A DNA stretch of 64,000 nucleotides. It comes from Amycolatopsis sp. CA-128772 (GTDB taxonomy: Bacteria; Actinomycetota; Actinomycetes; Mycobacteriales; Pseudonocardiaceae). The stretch spans positions 1-64,000 of the forward strand of contig NZ_PPHG01000067.1 of assembly GCF_002904295.1 (NCBI RefSeq). Direction: 5' to 3'. The translations under genes and the position numbers were made by a program. Below are positions 54,127 to 63,635 of this stretch, one piece after another (the stretch's first letter is position 1; each line of letters opens with the position of its first letter). The notes beneath the pieces were generated by a model. It had not been told where the DNA came from and searched no databases. It saw only the letters and a list, made by a program, of their open reading frames with translations.

Positions 54127-54155
54127 TTGACCTAGTGGTCTAGTCCACTTACGGT
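54127..54155 (+). promoter_or_regulatory. Chitinase promoter with DasR-type operator in its spacer
   Basis: TTGACC (54127-54132) and TACGGT (54150-54155) are 17 bases apart. The spacer holds AGTGGTCTAGTCCACT (54134-54149), close to the DasR dre consensus ACTGGTCTAGACCACT. DasR represses chitin and GlcNAc genes in streptomycetes and is released by GlcN-6-P. Binding here would block RNA polymerase directly. Confidence 0.78.
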
Positions 54156-54215
54156 GAGTGTGGTCCCCACCACTCCGGCACCGACGCCGTGAGTAATTCC
54201 CGGGAGGGAGAACGC

Positions 54216-55439
<1,224 letters not shown>

Positions 55440-55449
55440 CACGGCACCC

Positions 55450-55480
55450 GGGGGCACCGGCGGAACCTGCCGGTGCCCCC
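55450..55480 (+). terminator. Terminator of the chitinase gene
   Basis: A 12-bp perfect stem, GGGGGCACCGGC paired with GCCGGTGCCCCC, with a 7-base loop is followed by GTTTAT. Confidence 0.85.
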
Positions 55481-55496
55481 GTTTATCGTCGCGGGC

Positions 55497-56162
55497 GTGA
55501 CGTTCAGCGGATTCGGCGAGTACGCCGTCGACTTCTTCGACGGCCTGGTGGAAGACAACTCCAAGCCCTACTGGGACGACCACCTCGAGACCTACAAGAC
55601 CGACGTCCGCGCCCCGATGGAGGCGCTCCTGGCCGAGCTCGCGCCCGAGTTCTCGGACGGCTTCGGCGAGCCCAAGGTGTTCCGCCCGTACCGGGATGTC
55701 CGGTTCGCCAAGGACAAGACGCCGTACAAGACCCACTGCGGCGCGGTCATCGAGCAGGGCCGCGGCGGCGGGGCCTACTACGTCGAGGTCGGCCCGGACG
55801 GCCTGCGCGTCGGCGGCGGTTGCTTCCACCTCGAGTCCGACCAGATCGCCCGGTTCCGGACGGCCGTCGACACCGAACTGCACGGCGAAGCCCTCCGGAA
55901 GCTCCTCGCGAAGCTGGAGCGCGCCGGCTGGGAGGTCAAGGGCGACCGGCTCAAGTCGAAGCCCCGCGGGTTCGACGCCGACCACCCGCGGCTGGAGCTG
56001 CTGCGCTACCGCTCGGTGTACGCCGTGCGCGGCTGGGAGCCCGACGACGTGCTGCACGAACGGGGTGCGCTCGACCGCGTCCGGAAGGCCTGGCGGCAGC
56101 TGCGGGAGTTCAACGAGTGGGCCCGCGACCGGGTCGGACCCACCGAACGCCCGCGTCGCTGA
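55497..56162 (+). CDS. DUF2461 family protein
   Basis: A 221-residue protein of the TIGR02453/DUF2461 family: FSGFGEYAVDFFDGLVEDNSK, then FRPYRDVRFAKDKTPYKTH, and a late WARDR region. Function is unknown in all organisms. I start it at GTG 55497; a GTG at 55473 lies inside the chitinase terminator. Confidence 0.85.
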   Translation: MTFSGFGEYAVDFFDGLVEDNSKPYWDDHLETYKTDVRAPMEALLAELAPEFSDGFGEPKVFRPYRDVRFAKDKTPYKTHCGAVIEQGRGGGAYYVEVGPDGLRVGGGCFHLESDQIARFRTAVDTELHGEALRKLLAKLERAGWEVKGDRLKSKPRGFDADHPRLELLRYRSVYAVRGWEPDDVLHERGALDRVRKAWRQLREFNEWARDRVGPTERPRR

Positions 56163-56254
56163 CCGTGACCTGACGCGGCAGGTTTCTGAACATCTTCTTG
56201 AACATTCGGGATCGGTACAGACGAACGCGCGAAGAGGGTCTACGCTATGTGGAC

Positions 56255-57679
56255 GTGAGCCGACGCGCGAAGATCGTTTGTACCCTGGGCCCCGCCACCG
56301 CGACCCCGGAGAAGATGCGGGCCCTGGTGGATGCCGGCATGGACGTGGCCAGAATGAACTTCAGCCACGGCAGCCACAGCGACCACAAGGAGGTCTACGA
56401 CCTCATCCGGTCCGCGGCCGCCGAGAGCGGGCGGGCGGTCGGCGTCCTCGCCGACCTGCAGGGCCCGAAGATCCGCCTGGGCACGTTCGCCGGCGGGCCG
56501 GTCGAGTGGCACAACGGCGACATCGTCCGGATCACCGTCGAGGACGTCGCCGGCACCCACGACCGGGTCTCGACCACCTACAAGGGCCTGGCGAGGGACG
56601 CCAAGCCCGGTGACCGCCTGCTCGTCGACGACGGCAAGGTCGGCCTGGTGGTCCGCAAGGTCGAGGGTCAGGACGTGGTCTGCGAGGTCACCGAGGGCGG
56701 CCCGGTCAGCAACAACAAGGGCGTCTCGCTGCCCGGCATGGACGTCTCCGTGCCGGCGCTGTCCGAGAAGGACATCGAGGACCTCGAGTTCGCGCTCGAG
56801 CTGGGCGTCGACTTCATCGCCCTGTCCTTCGTCCGCTCGCCCGCCGACATCGACCTCGTCCACCAGGTGATGGACCGGGTCGGCAAGGGGCGCCTGCCGG
56901 TCGTCGCCAAGATCGAGAAGCCCGAAGCCGTCTACAACCTCGAAGCCATCGTGCTGGCCTTCGACGCGGTGATGGTCGCCCGTGGCGACCTGGGCGTCGA
57001 GCTGCCGCTGGAGCAGGTCCCGCTGGTGCAGAAGCGCGCCATCCAGATCTGCCGCGAGAACGCGAAGCCGGTCATCGTCGCGACGCAGATGCTCGAGTCG
57101 ATGATCAACAACTCCCGCCCGACCCGCGCCGAGGCCTCCGACGTCGCCAACGCGGTGCTCGACGGCGCCGACGCCCTGATGCTGTCCGGCGAGACCTCGG
57201 TCGGCCGGTACGCGATCGAGGTCGTCGAGACGATGGGCCGGATCATCGAGGCGGTCGAGACCGACTCGCCGATCGTGCCGCCGCTGTCGCACGTCCCGCG
57301 CACCAAGCGCGGCGTGATCTCCTACGCCGCCCGCGACATCGGCGAGCGGCTCAACGCGAAGGCCCTGGTCGCGTTCACGCAGTCCGGTGACACCGTGCGC
57401 CGGCTGGCGCGGCTGCACACCCGGCTGCCGCTGCTGGCGTTCACGCCCGAGGAGTGCGTGCGCAGCCAGCTCTCGATGACCTGGGGCACCAACACCCACA
57501 TCGTCCCGCAGGTCAGCTCGACCGACCAGATGATCCAGCAGGTCGACCACGCCATGCTGGAGATGGGCAAGTACCAGAAGGGCGACCTGGTCGTCATCGT
57601 GGCCGGTTCCCCGCCGGGCACCGTCGGGTCGACCAACCTGATCCGCGTGCACCGCCTCGGTGAAGACGACCACGCATAA
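56255..57679 (+). CDS. pyk: Pyruvate kinase
   Basis: A 474-residue glycolytic enzyme making ATP and pyruvate from phosphoenolpyruvate. Motifs are KIVCTLGPAT near the start, MDVARMNFSHG, the catalytic-Lys signature VAKIEKPEAVYNLE, and MVARGDLGVELP and MLSGETSVG. The GTG at 56255 gives the family start SRRAKIVC; a longer frame reaches back to 56198 but reads through a TACGCT that may be a -10 box. The mRNA could be nearly leaderless. The following tesB copies the Mtb order pykA-tesB. Confidence 0.95.
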   Translation: MSRRAKIVCTLGPATATPEKMRALVDAGMDVARMNFSHGSHSDHKEVYDLIRSAAAESGRAVGVLADLQGPKIRLGTFAGGPVEWHNGDIVRITVEDVAGTHDRVSTTYKGLARDAKPGDRLLVDDGKVGLVVRKVEGQDVVCEVTEGGPVSNNKGVSLPGMDVSVPALSEKDIEDLEFALELGVDFIALSFVRSPADIDLVHQVMDRVGKGRLPVVAKIEKPEAVYNLEAIVLAFDAVMVARGDLGVELPLEQVPLVQKRAIQICRENAKPVIVATQMLESMINNSRPTRAEASDVANAVLDGADALMLSGETSVGRYAIEVVETMGRIIEAVETDSPIVPPLSHVPRTKRGVISYAARDIGERLNAKALVAFTQSGDTVRRLARLHTRLPLLAFTPEECVRSQLSMTWGTNTHIVPQVSSTDQMIQQVDHAMLEMGKYQKGDLVVIVAGSPPGTVGSTNLIRVHRLGEDDHA

Positions 57680-57715
57680 GGGACGTGTCACCCGTCCAGC
57701 GCATAGGGTCTGGCC

Positions 57716-58609
57716 ATGACTGAAATGGCCAGGGCCGCCGCCGAACAGGAAACCCCCGGTGGCGGCCAGCCGGTGCTCGACCGCCTGATCGCGCTGCTCG
57801 ACCTGGAGAAGATCGAAGAGAACATCTTCCGCGGCGTCTCGCCCGCCCACTCGCCCGTGCGGGTGTTCGGCGGGCAGGTCGCCGGCCAGGCGCTGGTCGC
57901 GGCCGGGCGCACGGTTCCCGAGGAGCGCCGGGTCCACTCGCTGCACGCGTACTTCATCCGCGGCGGCGACCCCAGCGTGCCGATCGTCTACGAGGTCGAC
58001 CGGATCCGCGACGGCCGGTCGTTCACCACCCGCCGGGTGGTGGCGATCCAGCACGGCAAGGCGATCTTCTCGCTGTCGGCGTCGTTCCAGACCGACGAGC
58101 CGGGCATCGAACACGCCGAGGAGATGCCGGCGGACGTCCCGGCGCCGGAGACGCTGCCGACGCTGATGGAACGCGCCGAGGGCTACGCGATCGGCGCGCA
58201 CGCCCGGCCGCGGCCGATCGACGTGCGGTACGTCAACGAGCCGCCGTGGGTCACCCGGGAGACCGGGGAGCGGCCCGCGCGCAACCGGGTGTGGATGCGG
58301 GCCGACGGGAAGCTGCCCGCGGACCAGCTGCTGCACGTCTGCGTGCTCACCTACGCCTCCGACATGACGCTGCTGGACTCGGTGCTCGCGCGCCACGGCG
58401 TCTACTGGGACACCGACAAGGTGCTCGGCGCCAGCCTCGACCACGCGCTGTGGTTCCACCGGCCGTTCCGCGCCGACGAGTGGTTCCTCTACGACAGCGC
58501 CTCGCCGACGGCGTCCGGGGCCCGTGGTCTGGCCACCGGCCGGTTCTTCGCGCAGGACGGCACGCTGATCGCGACGGTCGTCCAAGAAGGACTCTTGCGC
58601 GTCTTGTGA
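57716..58609 (+). CDS. tesB: Acyl-CoA thioesterase II (TesB)
   Basis: A 297-residue double-hotdog thioesterase. The first domain has VFGGQVAGQALVAAGRTVP and HSLHAYFIRGGDP, and the second has ASDMTLLDSVLARHG and LDHALWFHRPFRADEW (Asp/Thr/Gln catalytic set). It hydrolyses medium- and long-chain acyl-CoA. It lies 36 bases after pyk, as in mycobacteria. Confidence 0.92.
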   Translation: MTEMARAAAEQETPGGGQPVLDRLIALLDLEKIEENIFRGVSPAHSPVRVFGGQVAGQALVAAGRTVPEERRVHSLHAYFIRGGDPSVPIVYEVDRIRDGRSFTTRRVVAIQHGKAIFSLSASFQTDEPGIEHAEEMPADVPAPETLPTLMERAEGYAIGAHARPRPIDVRYVNEPPWVTRETGERPARNRVWMRADGKLPADQLLHVCVLTYASDMTLLDSVLARHGVYWDTDKVLGASLDHALWFHRPFRADEWFLYDSASPTASGARGLATGRFFAQDGTLIATVVQEGLLRVL

Positions 58610-58955
58610 AGTTCGCCGGGAAATCACCCTTCCGGGCGATGAATAGCTCGAATACCAGTCGCGGTAAAAGGGCACTTGGCCCACGTGAGGGGGCCGGACC
58701 GATCGGGGGACGGCCCCGGACCCCTTCGCCCGACGACCGGGCAGCACTTCGCGCGATCATCGTCTACCCTGCTCAGAGGCCGGTCGAAGCCACGGCGGGC
58801 CGACCGTCGAGCGCCCGTTGCAGTGCAGGGTGCGAGCGTACAAGAGCATTTTGCAAATTGCAGATCCGGTGCCGGCAATCGCCTCGTGTTAATGGTCCAC
58901 CGAGTCTGCGACCGGCTGGTTAGATACAGGAACGTCGAGATCCGGAGGTGCCGCG
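58610..58955. other. Intergenic region before the XRE regulator
   Basis: This 346-base gap has no gene. The most notable element is TGCAAATTGCA at 58852-58862, a perfect 5+1+5 inverted repeat in a locally AT-rich stretch about 93 bases before the XRE start, with GTTGCAGTGCAG-like half sites at about 58818. It may be the operator of the downstream regulator. Confidence 0.45.
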
Positions 58956-59858
58956 ATGGCAAGGGGACAGAGCCCCACGGTTCGCCGCCGGAGGCTCGCG
59001 GGGGAGCTGCGCCGGCTCCGCGAGGCCGCGGACCTCACCATCGACGAGGTGGGCGAGAAGCTCGAATGCTCCGCCTCGAAGATCAGCCGCATCGAAACCG
59101 GCCACGTCGGGGTCACCCCGCGTGACGCCCGCGACATGCTGGCCCTCTACGGGATCACCGGCGACGAGCAGGAGGCGCTGGTCCAGCTGGCCAGGGAGGC
59201 CCGCAAGCGCGGCTGGTGGCACGCCTACAACGAAGTCTTCACCGGCACCTTCGTCGGGCTCGAAGCCGACGCGAGCTCACTGCGGGCGTTCCAGGCGCTG
59301 CTGGTGCCGGGCCTGCTGCAGACCGAGCGGTACGCCCGCGCGGTGATCCGCGCGCTGCGCCCGGACGCCGACGAAGCCGAGATCCGCCGCCGCGTCGCCG
59401 CCCGGATGGCGCGCCAGGAACTGCTGTCCGAGACCCCGCCGCCGGAGTACTGGGCGGTGATGGACGAAGCCGTCCTGCGCCGCGTGGTCGACACCCCCGA
59501 GGTGATGGCCGAGCAGCTGTACCGCATGGTCGCCCTCGCCGAGAAGCCCAACGTGACCATCCAGGTGGTGCCGTTCGGCGCCGGCGCGCACCCCGGCATG
59601 GAGGGCCCGTTCCTCATCATGGGCTTCCCCGAGCAGGCCGACCCGGACGTCGTCTACGTCGACGACAGCACGTCCAGCGGCCTCTACCTGGAGGAACCCA
59701 CAGACGTCCGGCGCTACGGGCTGATGTTCGACCATCTGCGCGCGGCCGCACTGAAGCCGGACGACTCGGTGGAGCTGATCGCCGAGGCGGCCGGACGGTT
59801 CGCCGAACAGGCGGCCGTACCGGCTCGGGTGCACCAACTGGATCCGAGGACACAGTAA
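58956..59858 (+). CDS. XRE regulator with DUF5753
   Basis: A 300-residue protein. The HTH is at about residues 13-70 (LAGELRRLREAADLTIDEVGEKL, CSASKISRIETG), followed by a DUF5753 domain with the family marks LLVPGLLQTERYARAV, VMDEAVLRR and NVTIQVVPFGAGAHPGM. Such proteins pair with small DUF397 proteins in actinomycetes and control development or antibiotic production; a toxin-antitoxin-like relation (Scr1/Scr2) has been reported. GGAGG lies about six bases before the ATG. Confidence 0.9.
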   Translation: MARGQSPTVRRRRLAGELRRLREAADLTIDEVGEKLECSASKISRIETGHVGVTPRDARDMLALYGITGDEQEALVQLAREARKRGWWHAYNEVFTGTFVGLEADASSLRAFQALLVPGLLQTERYARAVIRALRPDADEAEIRRRVAARMARQELLSETPPPEYWAVMDEAVLRRVVDTPEVMAEQLYRMVALAEKPNVTIQVVPFGAGAHPGMEGPFLIMGFPEQADPDVVYVDDSTSSGLYLEEPTDVRRYGLMFDHLRAAALKPDDSVELIAEAAGRFAEQAAVPARVHQLDPRTQ

Positions 59859-59870
59859 GGAGTGGGGACC

Positions 59871-60074
59871 ATGGAAGCCGAATTCTCCAGGGCGCGGTGG
59901 CGCAAGAGCAGCCACAGCGGCGGCGGCAACGACTGCGTCGAGGTGGCGTTCGTCGAAGGCGGCGCCGCGGTGCGCGACTCGAAGGACCCCGAAGGGGGTG
60001 CGTTCCGCCTGCCCGCGTCGGGTTGGCGGGGGCTGCTGGCCGCGGTGCGGACCGGTGGCCCGGCCCTCGACTGA
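59871..60074 (+). CDS. DUF397 protein
   Basis: A 67-residue protein with the DUF397 signature: RWRKSSHSGGGNDCVEVAF, VRDSKDPEGGAFRLPASGW. It starts 12 bases after its XRE partner, with AAGGAG in that gap. It probably binds or antagonises the XRE protein. Confidence 0.9.
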   Translation: MEAEFSRARWRKSSHSGGGNDCVEVAFVEGGAAVRDSKDPEGGAFRLPASGWRGLLAAVRTGGPALD

Positions 60075-60084
60075 GGCGCTCGGG

Positions 60085-60134
60085 AAGACCCCTTACCCCC
60101 GCCGAGCTGGGCTCGGCCGGGAGTAAGGGGTCTT
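60085..60134 (+). terminator. Terminator of the XRE-DUF397 operon
   Basis: The outer stem AAGACCCCTTAC pairs with GTAAGGGGTCTT (12 bp), with an inner stem GCCGAGC/GCTCGGC. It is followed by TT, a classic intrinsic terminator. Confidence 0.88.
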
Positions 60135-60234
60135 TTCGCGGCCAGGCATGCGTGATCACCCGATGCCTGAGGTGTCTCCTCAGGACGAACCTGAGTGCTA
60201 CCGAACCGGAGAACCCAGGGAACAGGGGAACACG

Positions 60235-60444
60235 ATGCACAGCGATCTCATGCTCGACGCAGTCCGGGCCGAAGCGGCCTACCGGGCCGAGGAACTGCGG
60301 AAGGCCGGGCGCAGCGCCTGGGCCGCCCGCGCCCGCCGCGCCGTCCGCCACCTGCGGGCCGCGCACAGCGACGTCGAGGTACCGAAGCAGGAGCGCCGCG
60401 AGGCCACGCGGGAGACCGCGGGCGCCGGCGAGACCGCCCGGTAA
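60235..60444 (+). CDS. Small hypothetical protein
   Basis: A 69-residue basic, helical protein rich in Ala and Arg (LDAVRAEAAYRAEELRKAG). The ATG is set by AGGGG six bases upstream. I recognise no family. It stands alone between the terminator and the LuxR gene. Confidence 0.6.
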   Translation: MHSDLMLDAVRAEAAYRAEELRKAGRSAWAARARRAVRHLRAAHSDVEVPKQERREATRETAGAGETAR

Positions 60445-60500
60445 GGGGCGGCGAGATGGTGTCGAAGGCGATAAGCGGTCGGAAACCGTCGGGGACATCT

Positions 60501-60547
60501 GGGGCTTCGCCCCAGGTCGGGGGCCTCGCCACCCGAACTCCTGAAAA
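60501..60547 (+). repeat. 47-base double-palindrome element, intergenic copy
   Basis: GGGGCTTCGCCCC, then GGGGGCCTCGCCACCCG, ending CTGAAAA. It is the same length as the bglC copy and differs from it at about five bases. It lies just before the LuxR gene, where it may affect expression. Confidence 0.85.
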
Positions 60548-60569
60548 AATGTCGGCGGTGTGAGCCACA

Positions 60570-63500
60570 ATGCTCCTCGTGCCCCGACTCGGCTCCGGAA
60601 TCCCGCTCGTCGCCCGTACCCACGAGATGCGGCGGCTCCGCGCCGCCTTCGCCCGGGCTGAACGGGGCGAAGCCGGCGCGGTGCTGCTCTCGGGGGACGC
60701 CGGGGTCGGCAAGACCCGGCTGCTGACCGCGCTCGGCGAGCACGTCGGCGCGTGCGGTGGGCTGGTGCTCACCGGCCGCTGCATCGACGTCCGCGAGGGC
60801 GGTCTTCCTTATCTTCCGTTCGCCGAGGCGCTCGCCCCGCTGGGCAGCGCGACGGACCCGGTGGTCGCCGCCGCGGTGCGGGCCCGGTTCGCGCTCGGGC
60901 GGCTGCTGCCGCAGGGCGCGGGCTTCGAGGAGCCCCGGACGGCCGAACACCCGCCGATGACCTCCAACGACCGGGAAACCATGGTGCGTCCCCGGCCGGA
61001 GCAGGACCTCGGTCAGCTGCAGTTGTTCGACGCGGTACTGGGGGTGCTGACCGAGATCGCCGAGTCGCGCCCGGTGGTGGTCTTCCTCGAGGACCTCCAC
61101 TGGGCCGACGCGTCGACCCGCAACCTGCTGTCCTTCCTGCTCAGCCGGCTGCGGGCGCAGCGGCTGCTGGTCGTGGGCAGCTACCGCGAGGAGGACGTGC
61201 ACCGCCGCCACCCGCTGCGCGGCGTGCTCGCGGAGCTGGTCCGGCTGGCCACGGTCGAGCGCGTCGACCTGCATCCCTTCGGCGCCGTCGACGCCCGCAA
61301 GTTCGTCGAGGCGCTGGCCGACGAGCCGCTGCCGGCGGACGTCGTGGCCGACATCGTCAGCCGCTCGGAGGGCAACCCGTTCTTCGCCGAGGAGCTGCTC
61401 GCCACCAAGACCGAGTGCAACGACCTGCCCGCCGGGCTGGCCGAGGTGCTGCTGTCCCGGCTCGAGCGGCTCTCGCCGGACGCCCGCCGCGTCGCGCGGG
61501 TCATTTCGGTGGCCAACGAGCCGGTCATGCACGCGGCGCTCGCCGAGGTCTCCGGGCTGGGGGAGTTCGAACTCGACGACGCGCTGCGCGAAGCCGTCCA
61601 GCACCACGTGCTCGTGGTGCTGTCCGACGGCTCCTACACGTTCCGGCACGCGCTGCTGCAGGAAGCGGTGTACGGCGACCTGCTGCCGGGGGAGCGCTCG
61701 CGCACGCACGCGGCGTACGCGGCGCGGATCAAGGCGCGGCCCCAGGGCCGAGGGCACGACGCGAAACTGGCCTACCACTCGATGCAGAGCAGCGACCTGG
61801 TCACCGCGCTGCCGGCGTTGCTGCGCGCGATGGACGAAGCCGAGAAGCTCGGCGCGCCCGGGTCGGCGCTGCAGCACGTCGAACAGGCACTGTCCATCTG
61901 GGACGCCGTCGCCCCGGCGGACCGGCCGGCCGCCTTCGACGAGCTGCGGCTGCTGTACGAGGCGTCCTACTTCGCGGGCACCTCGGGCGAGCCCGAGCGG
62001 GCCGTCGCGTTCGCCCGCTCGGCCACCCAGGCGCTGACCCCGGACGTCCCGAACGACCGCGCCGCGAAGGTGTGGCGGCGGCTGGCCGACGCGCTGCTCG
62101 CGCTGGAGGGCACCCTCGAGGAGGCCGTCGCGGCCATCGACCGGGCCTGGGGCCTGGTCGAGGACACCGAACCCAGCCCGGCACGCGCGTGGGTGCTGGC
62201 CAGCCGGGCCGGGTTCCTGCGGATCCTCGAGGAGCCCGAGGCGGCGCTCGACAGCGCCCTCACCGCGGTCGCCGACGCGCAGGTGGTCGGCGCGACGGGC
62301 GCGGAGGCGTCGGCGCTGGTCACCCTGGGCACGCTGGCCGACTCGCGGGGCGAAGCGGCCGAAGCGCGCGAGTGGCTGCGCCAGGCCGAACGCAAGGCGC
62401 GGGACTCCGGCGCGCTGAACACCGAGATCCGCGCGACCTACTTCCTCGCGCTGAGCCACGACGACCAGGGTGAGTTCGCCGAAGCCCTGGAGCACGCGGC
62501 ACGCGGGGTCGCCCGGGCCGAGGAGTCCGGGCTGAGCTGGAGCGTCTACGGGCTGGAGCTGCGGGCGCGGCACCTGATGCTGCGCTATCTGGTGGGCGAC
62601 TGGCCGGACGAGAGCGCCGGCCGGGCCGGGCGCGGGGTGTCCAGCGCGGTCGCCGCGCGGATCCAGGCGATCTGGTCGCTGTTCGTCGTCGCCCGCGGCC
62701 GGTTCGACGAAGGCGCAAAGCTGCTCGGCAGCCTGCGGCAGCACTGGACGGCGGACATGCAGATCCCCCTGGCGGCCGGCGGTGCCGGCATCGAGCTGGC
62801 GTACTGGCGGGGCGACCACGCCGAGGCGGTGCGCCGCGCCGAAGACCTCATCGGCTGGCTGGAACGCATCGAGTCCGGCCTGCTGGCCGGCATCCGGGTG
62901 GCCGCGCTGGGTGTGACGGCCGCGGCCGCGCTGGCCGCCGGCGCCCGGATCCACGGCGACCAGGCCGCGGCCGACGCGGCGGTCGCGGCCGGCGAGCGGA
63001 TGCTGACCCACGGCCGGATGTGCGCGGTCGTCGGGCAGCCGCGGTCGGGCACGCTCGGGCCGGAAGGCCGGGCCTGGCTGGCCCGGCTGGAAGCGGCGGC
63101 GACGTGCCTGACCGGCCGCGGCGACGCGCAGAAGTGGGCGGCCACGGCGGCGGCGTTCGGCTATGGCGCGGTGTACGAGCAGGCGGTCTGCCGCCGGCAC
63201 GAAGCCGAGGCGCTGCTGGCCGCGGACGCCGACGCCCACGCCGCCCTCGAAGCGGCCCACGCGGTGGCGGTCCGCCTCGGCGCGATCCCGCTGCGCGATG
63301 CCGTCCGCGACCTGGCCCACCGCGCCCGCGTCGAGCTGGCGGGGGTTGAACCGGCGGCCCCGGCCCGCACGGTCACCGACCCCCTGACCGACCGCGAGCG
63401 CGACGTCCTCGAGCGCGTGGCCCTGGGCCGCACCAACCGCCAGGTCGGCGAAGAGCTCTACATCAGCGAGAAGACGGTGAGCGTCCACCTGTCCCGCGTG

Positions 63501-63593
63501 ATGGCCAAGTTGGGCGCCGGCCGCCGCGCGGAAGCCGTGGCCATCGCCTACGACCGCGGCCTCCTGACGGCCCCCACCGCCGAACACGCATAG
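60570..63593 (+). CDS. LAL-type LuxR-family regulator with AAA ATPase
   Basis: A 1007-residue regulator. The N-terminal ATPase has Walker A GDAGVGKT (42-49) and Walker B VVFLEDLHWAD (about 165-175). A long helical TPR-like middle follows. The LuxR HTH is at the C-terminus (about 935-995: LTDRERDVLERVALGRTNRQ, EKTVSVHLSRVMAKLGAG). Such proteins switch on pathway genes when ATP and an inducer bind. No biosynthetic cluster is visible beside it, so the target is unknown. Confidence 0.9.
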   Translation: MLLVPRLGSGIPLVARTHEMRRLRAAFARAERGEAGAVLLSGDAGVGKTRLLTALGEHVGACGGLVLTGRCIDVREGGLPYLPFAEALAPLGSATDPVVAAAVRARFALGRLLPQGAGFEEPRTAEHPPMTSNDRETMVRPRPEQDLGQLQLFDAVLGVLTEIAESRPVVVFLEDLHWADASTRNLLSFLLSRLRAQRLLVVGSYREEDVHRRHPLRGVLAELVRLATVERVDLHPFGAVDARKFVEALADEPLPADVVADIVSRSEGNPFFAEELLATKTECNDLPAGLAEVLLSRLERLSPDARRVARVISVANEPVMHAALAEVSGLGEFELDDALREAVQHHVLVVLSDGSYTFRHALLQEAVYGDLLPGERSRTHAAYAARIKARPQGRGHDAKLAYHSMQSSDLVTALPALLRAMDEAEKLGAPGSALQHVEQALSIWDAVAPADRPAAFDELRLLYEASYFAGTSGEPERAVAFARSATQALTPDVPNDRAAKVWRRLADALLALEGTLEEAVAAIDRAWGLVEDTEPSPARAWVLASRAGFLRILEEPEAALDSALTAVADAQVVGATGAEASALVTLGTLADSRGEAAEAREWLRQAERKARDSGALNTEIRATYFLALSHDDQGEFAEALEHAARGVARAEESGLSWSVYGLELRARHLMLRYLVGDWPDESAGRAGRGVSSAVAARIQAIWSLFVVARGRFDEGAKLLGSLRQHWTADMQIPLAAGGAGIELAYWRGDHAEAVRRAEDLIGWLERIESGLLAGIRVAALGVTAAAALAAGARIHGDQAAADAAVAAGERMLTHGRMCAVVGQPRSGTLGPEGRAWLARLEAAATCLTGRGDAQKWAATAAAFGYGAVYEQAVCRRHEAEALLAADADAHAALEAAHAVAVRLGAIPLRDAVRDLAHRARVELAGVEPAAPARTVTDPLTDRERDVLERVALGRTNRQVGEELYISEKTVSVHLSRVMAKLGAGRRAEAVAIAYDRGLLTAPTAEHA

Positions 63594-63634
63594 CGAACCG
63601 GCTGTCCAGGTACGCGAACCGGCTGTCCGGGTAC
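63593..63634 (+). repeat. Two tandem 21-base repeats
   Basis: GCGAACCGGCTGTCC, then A or G and GGTAC, occurs twice in a row and spans the gap between the LuxR stop and the gabD2 stop. Confidence 0.85.
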
Positions 63635-63635
63635 G

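Noticed and set aside
53759..54127. ArsR gene starting at 54127
   Set aside because: The extra 23 residues do not look like protein, and ATG 54058 has a ribosome site and gives the family N-terminus.
55473..55497. GTG at 55473 as start of the DUF2461 gene
   Set aside because: It lies in the right arm of the chitinase terminator; GTG 55497 fits the family start.
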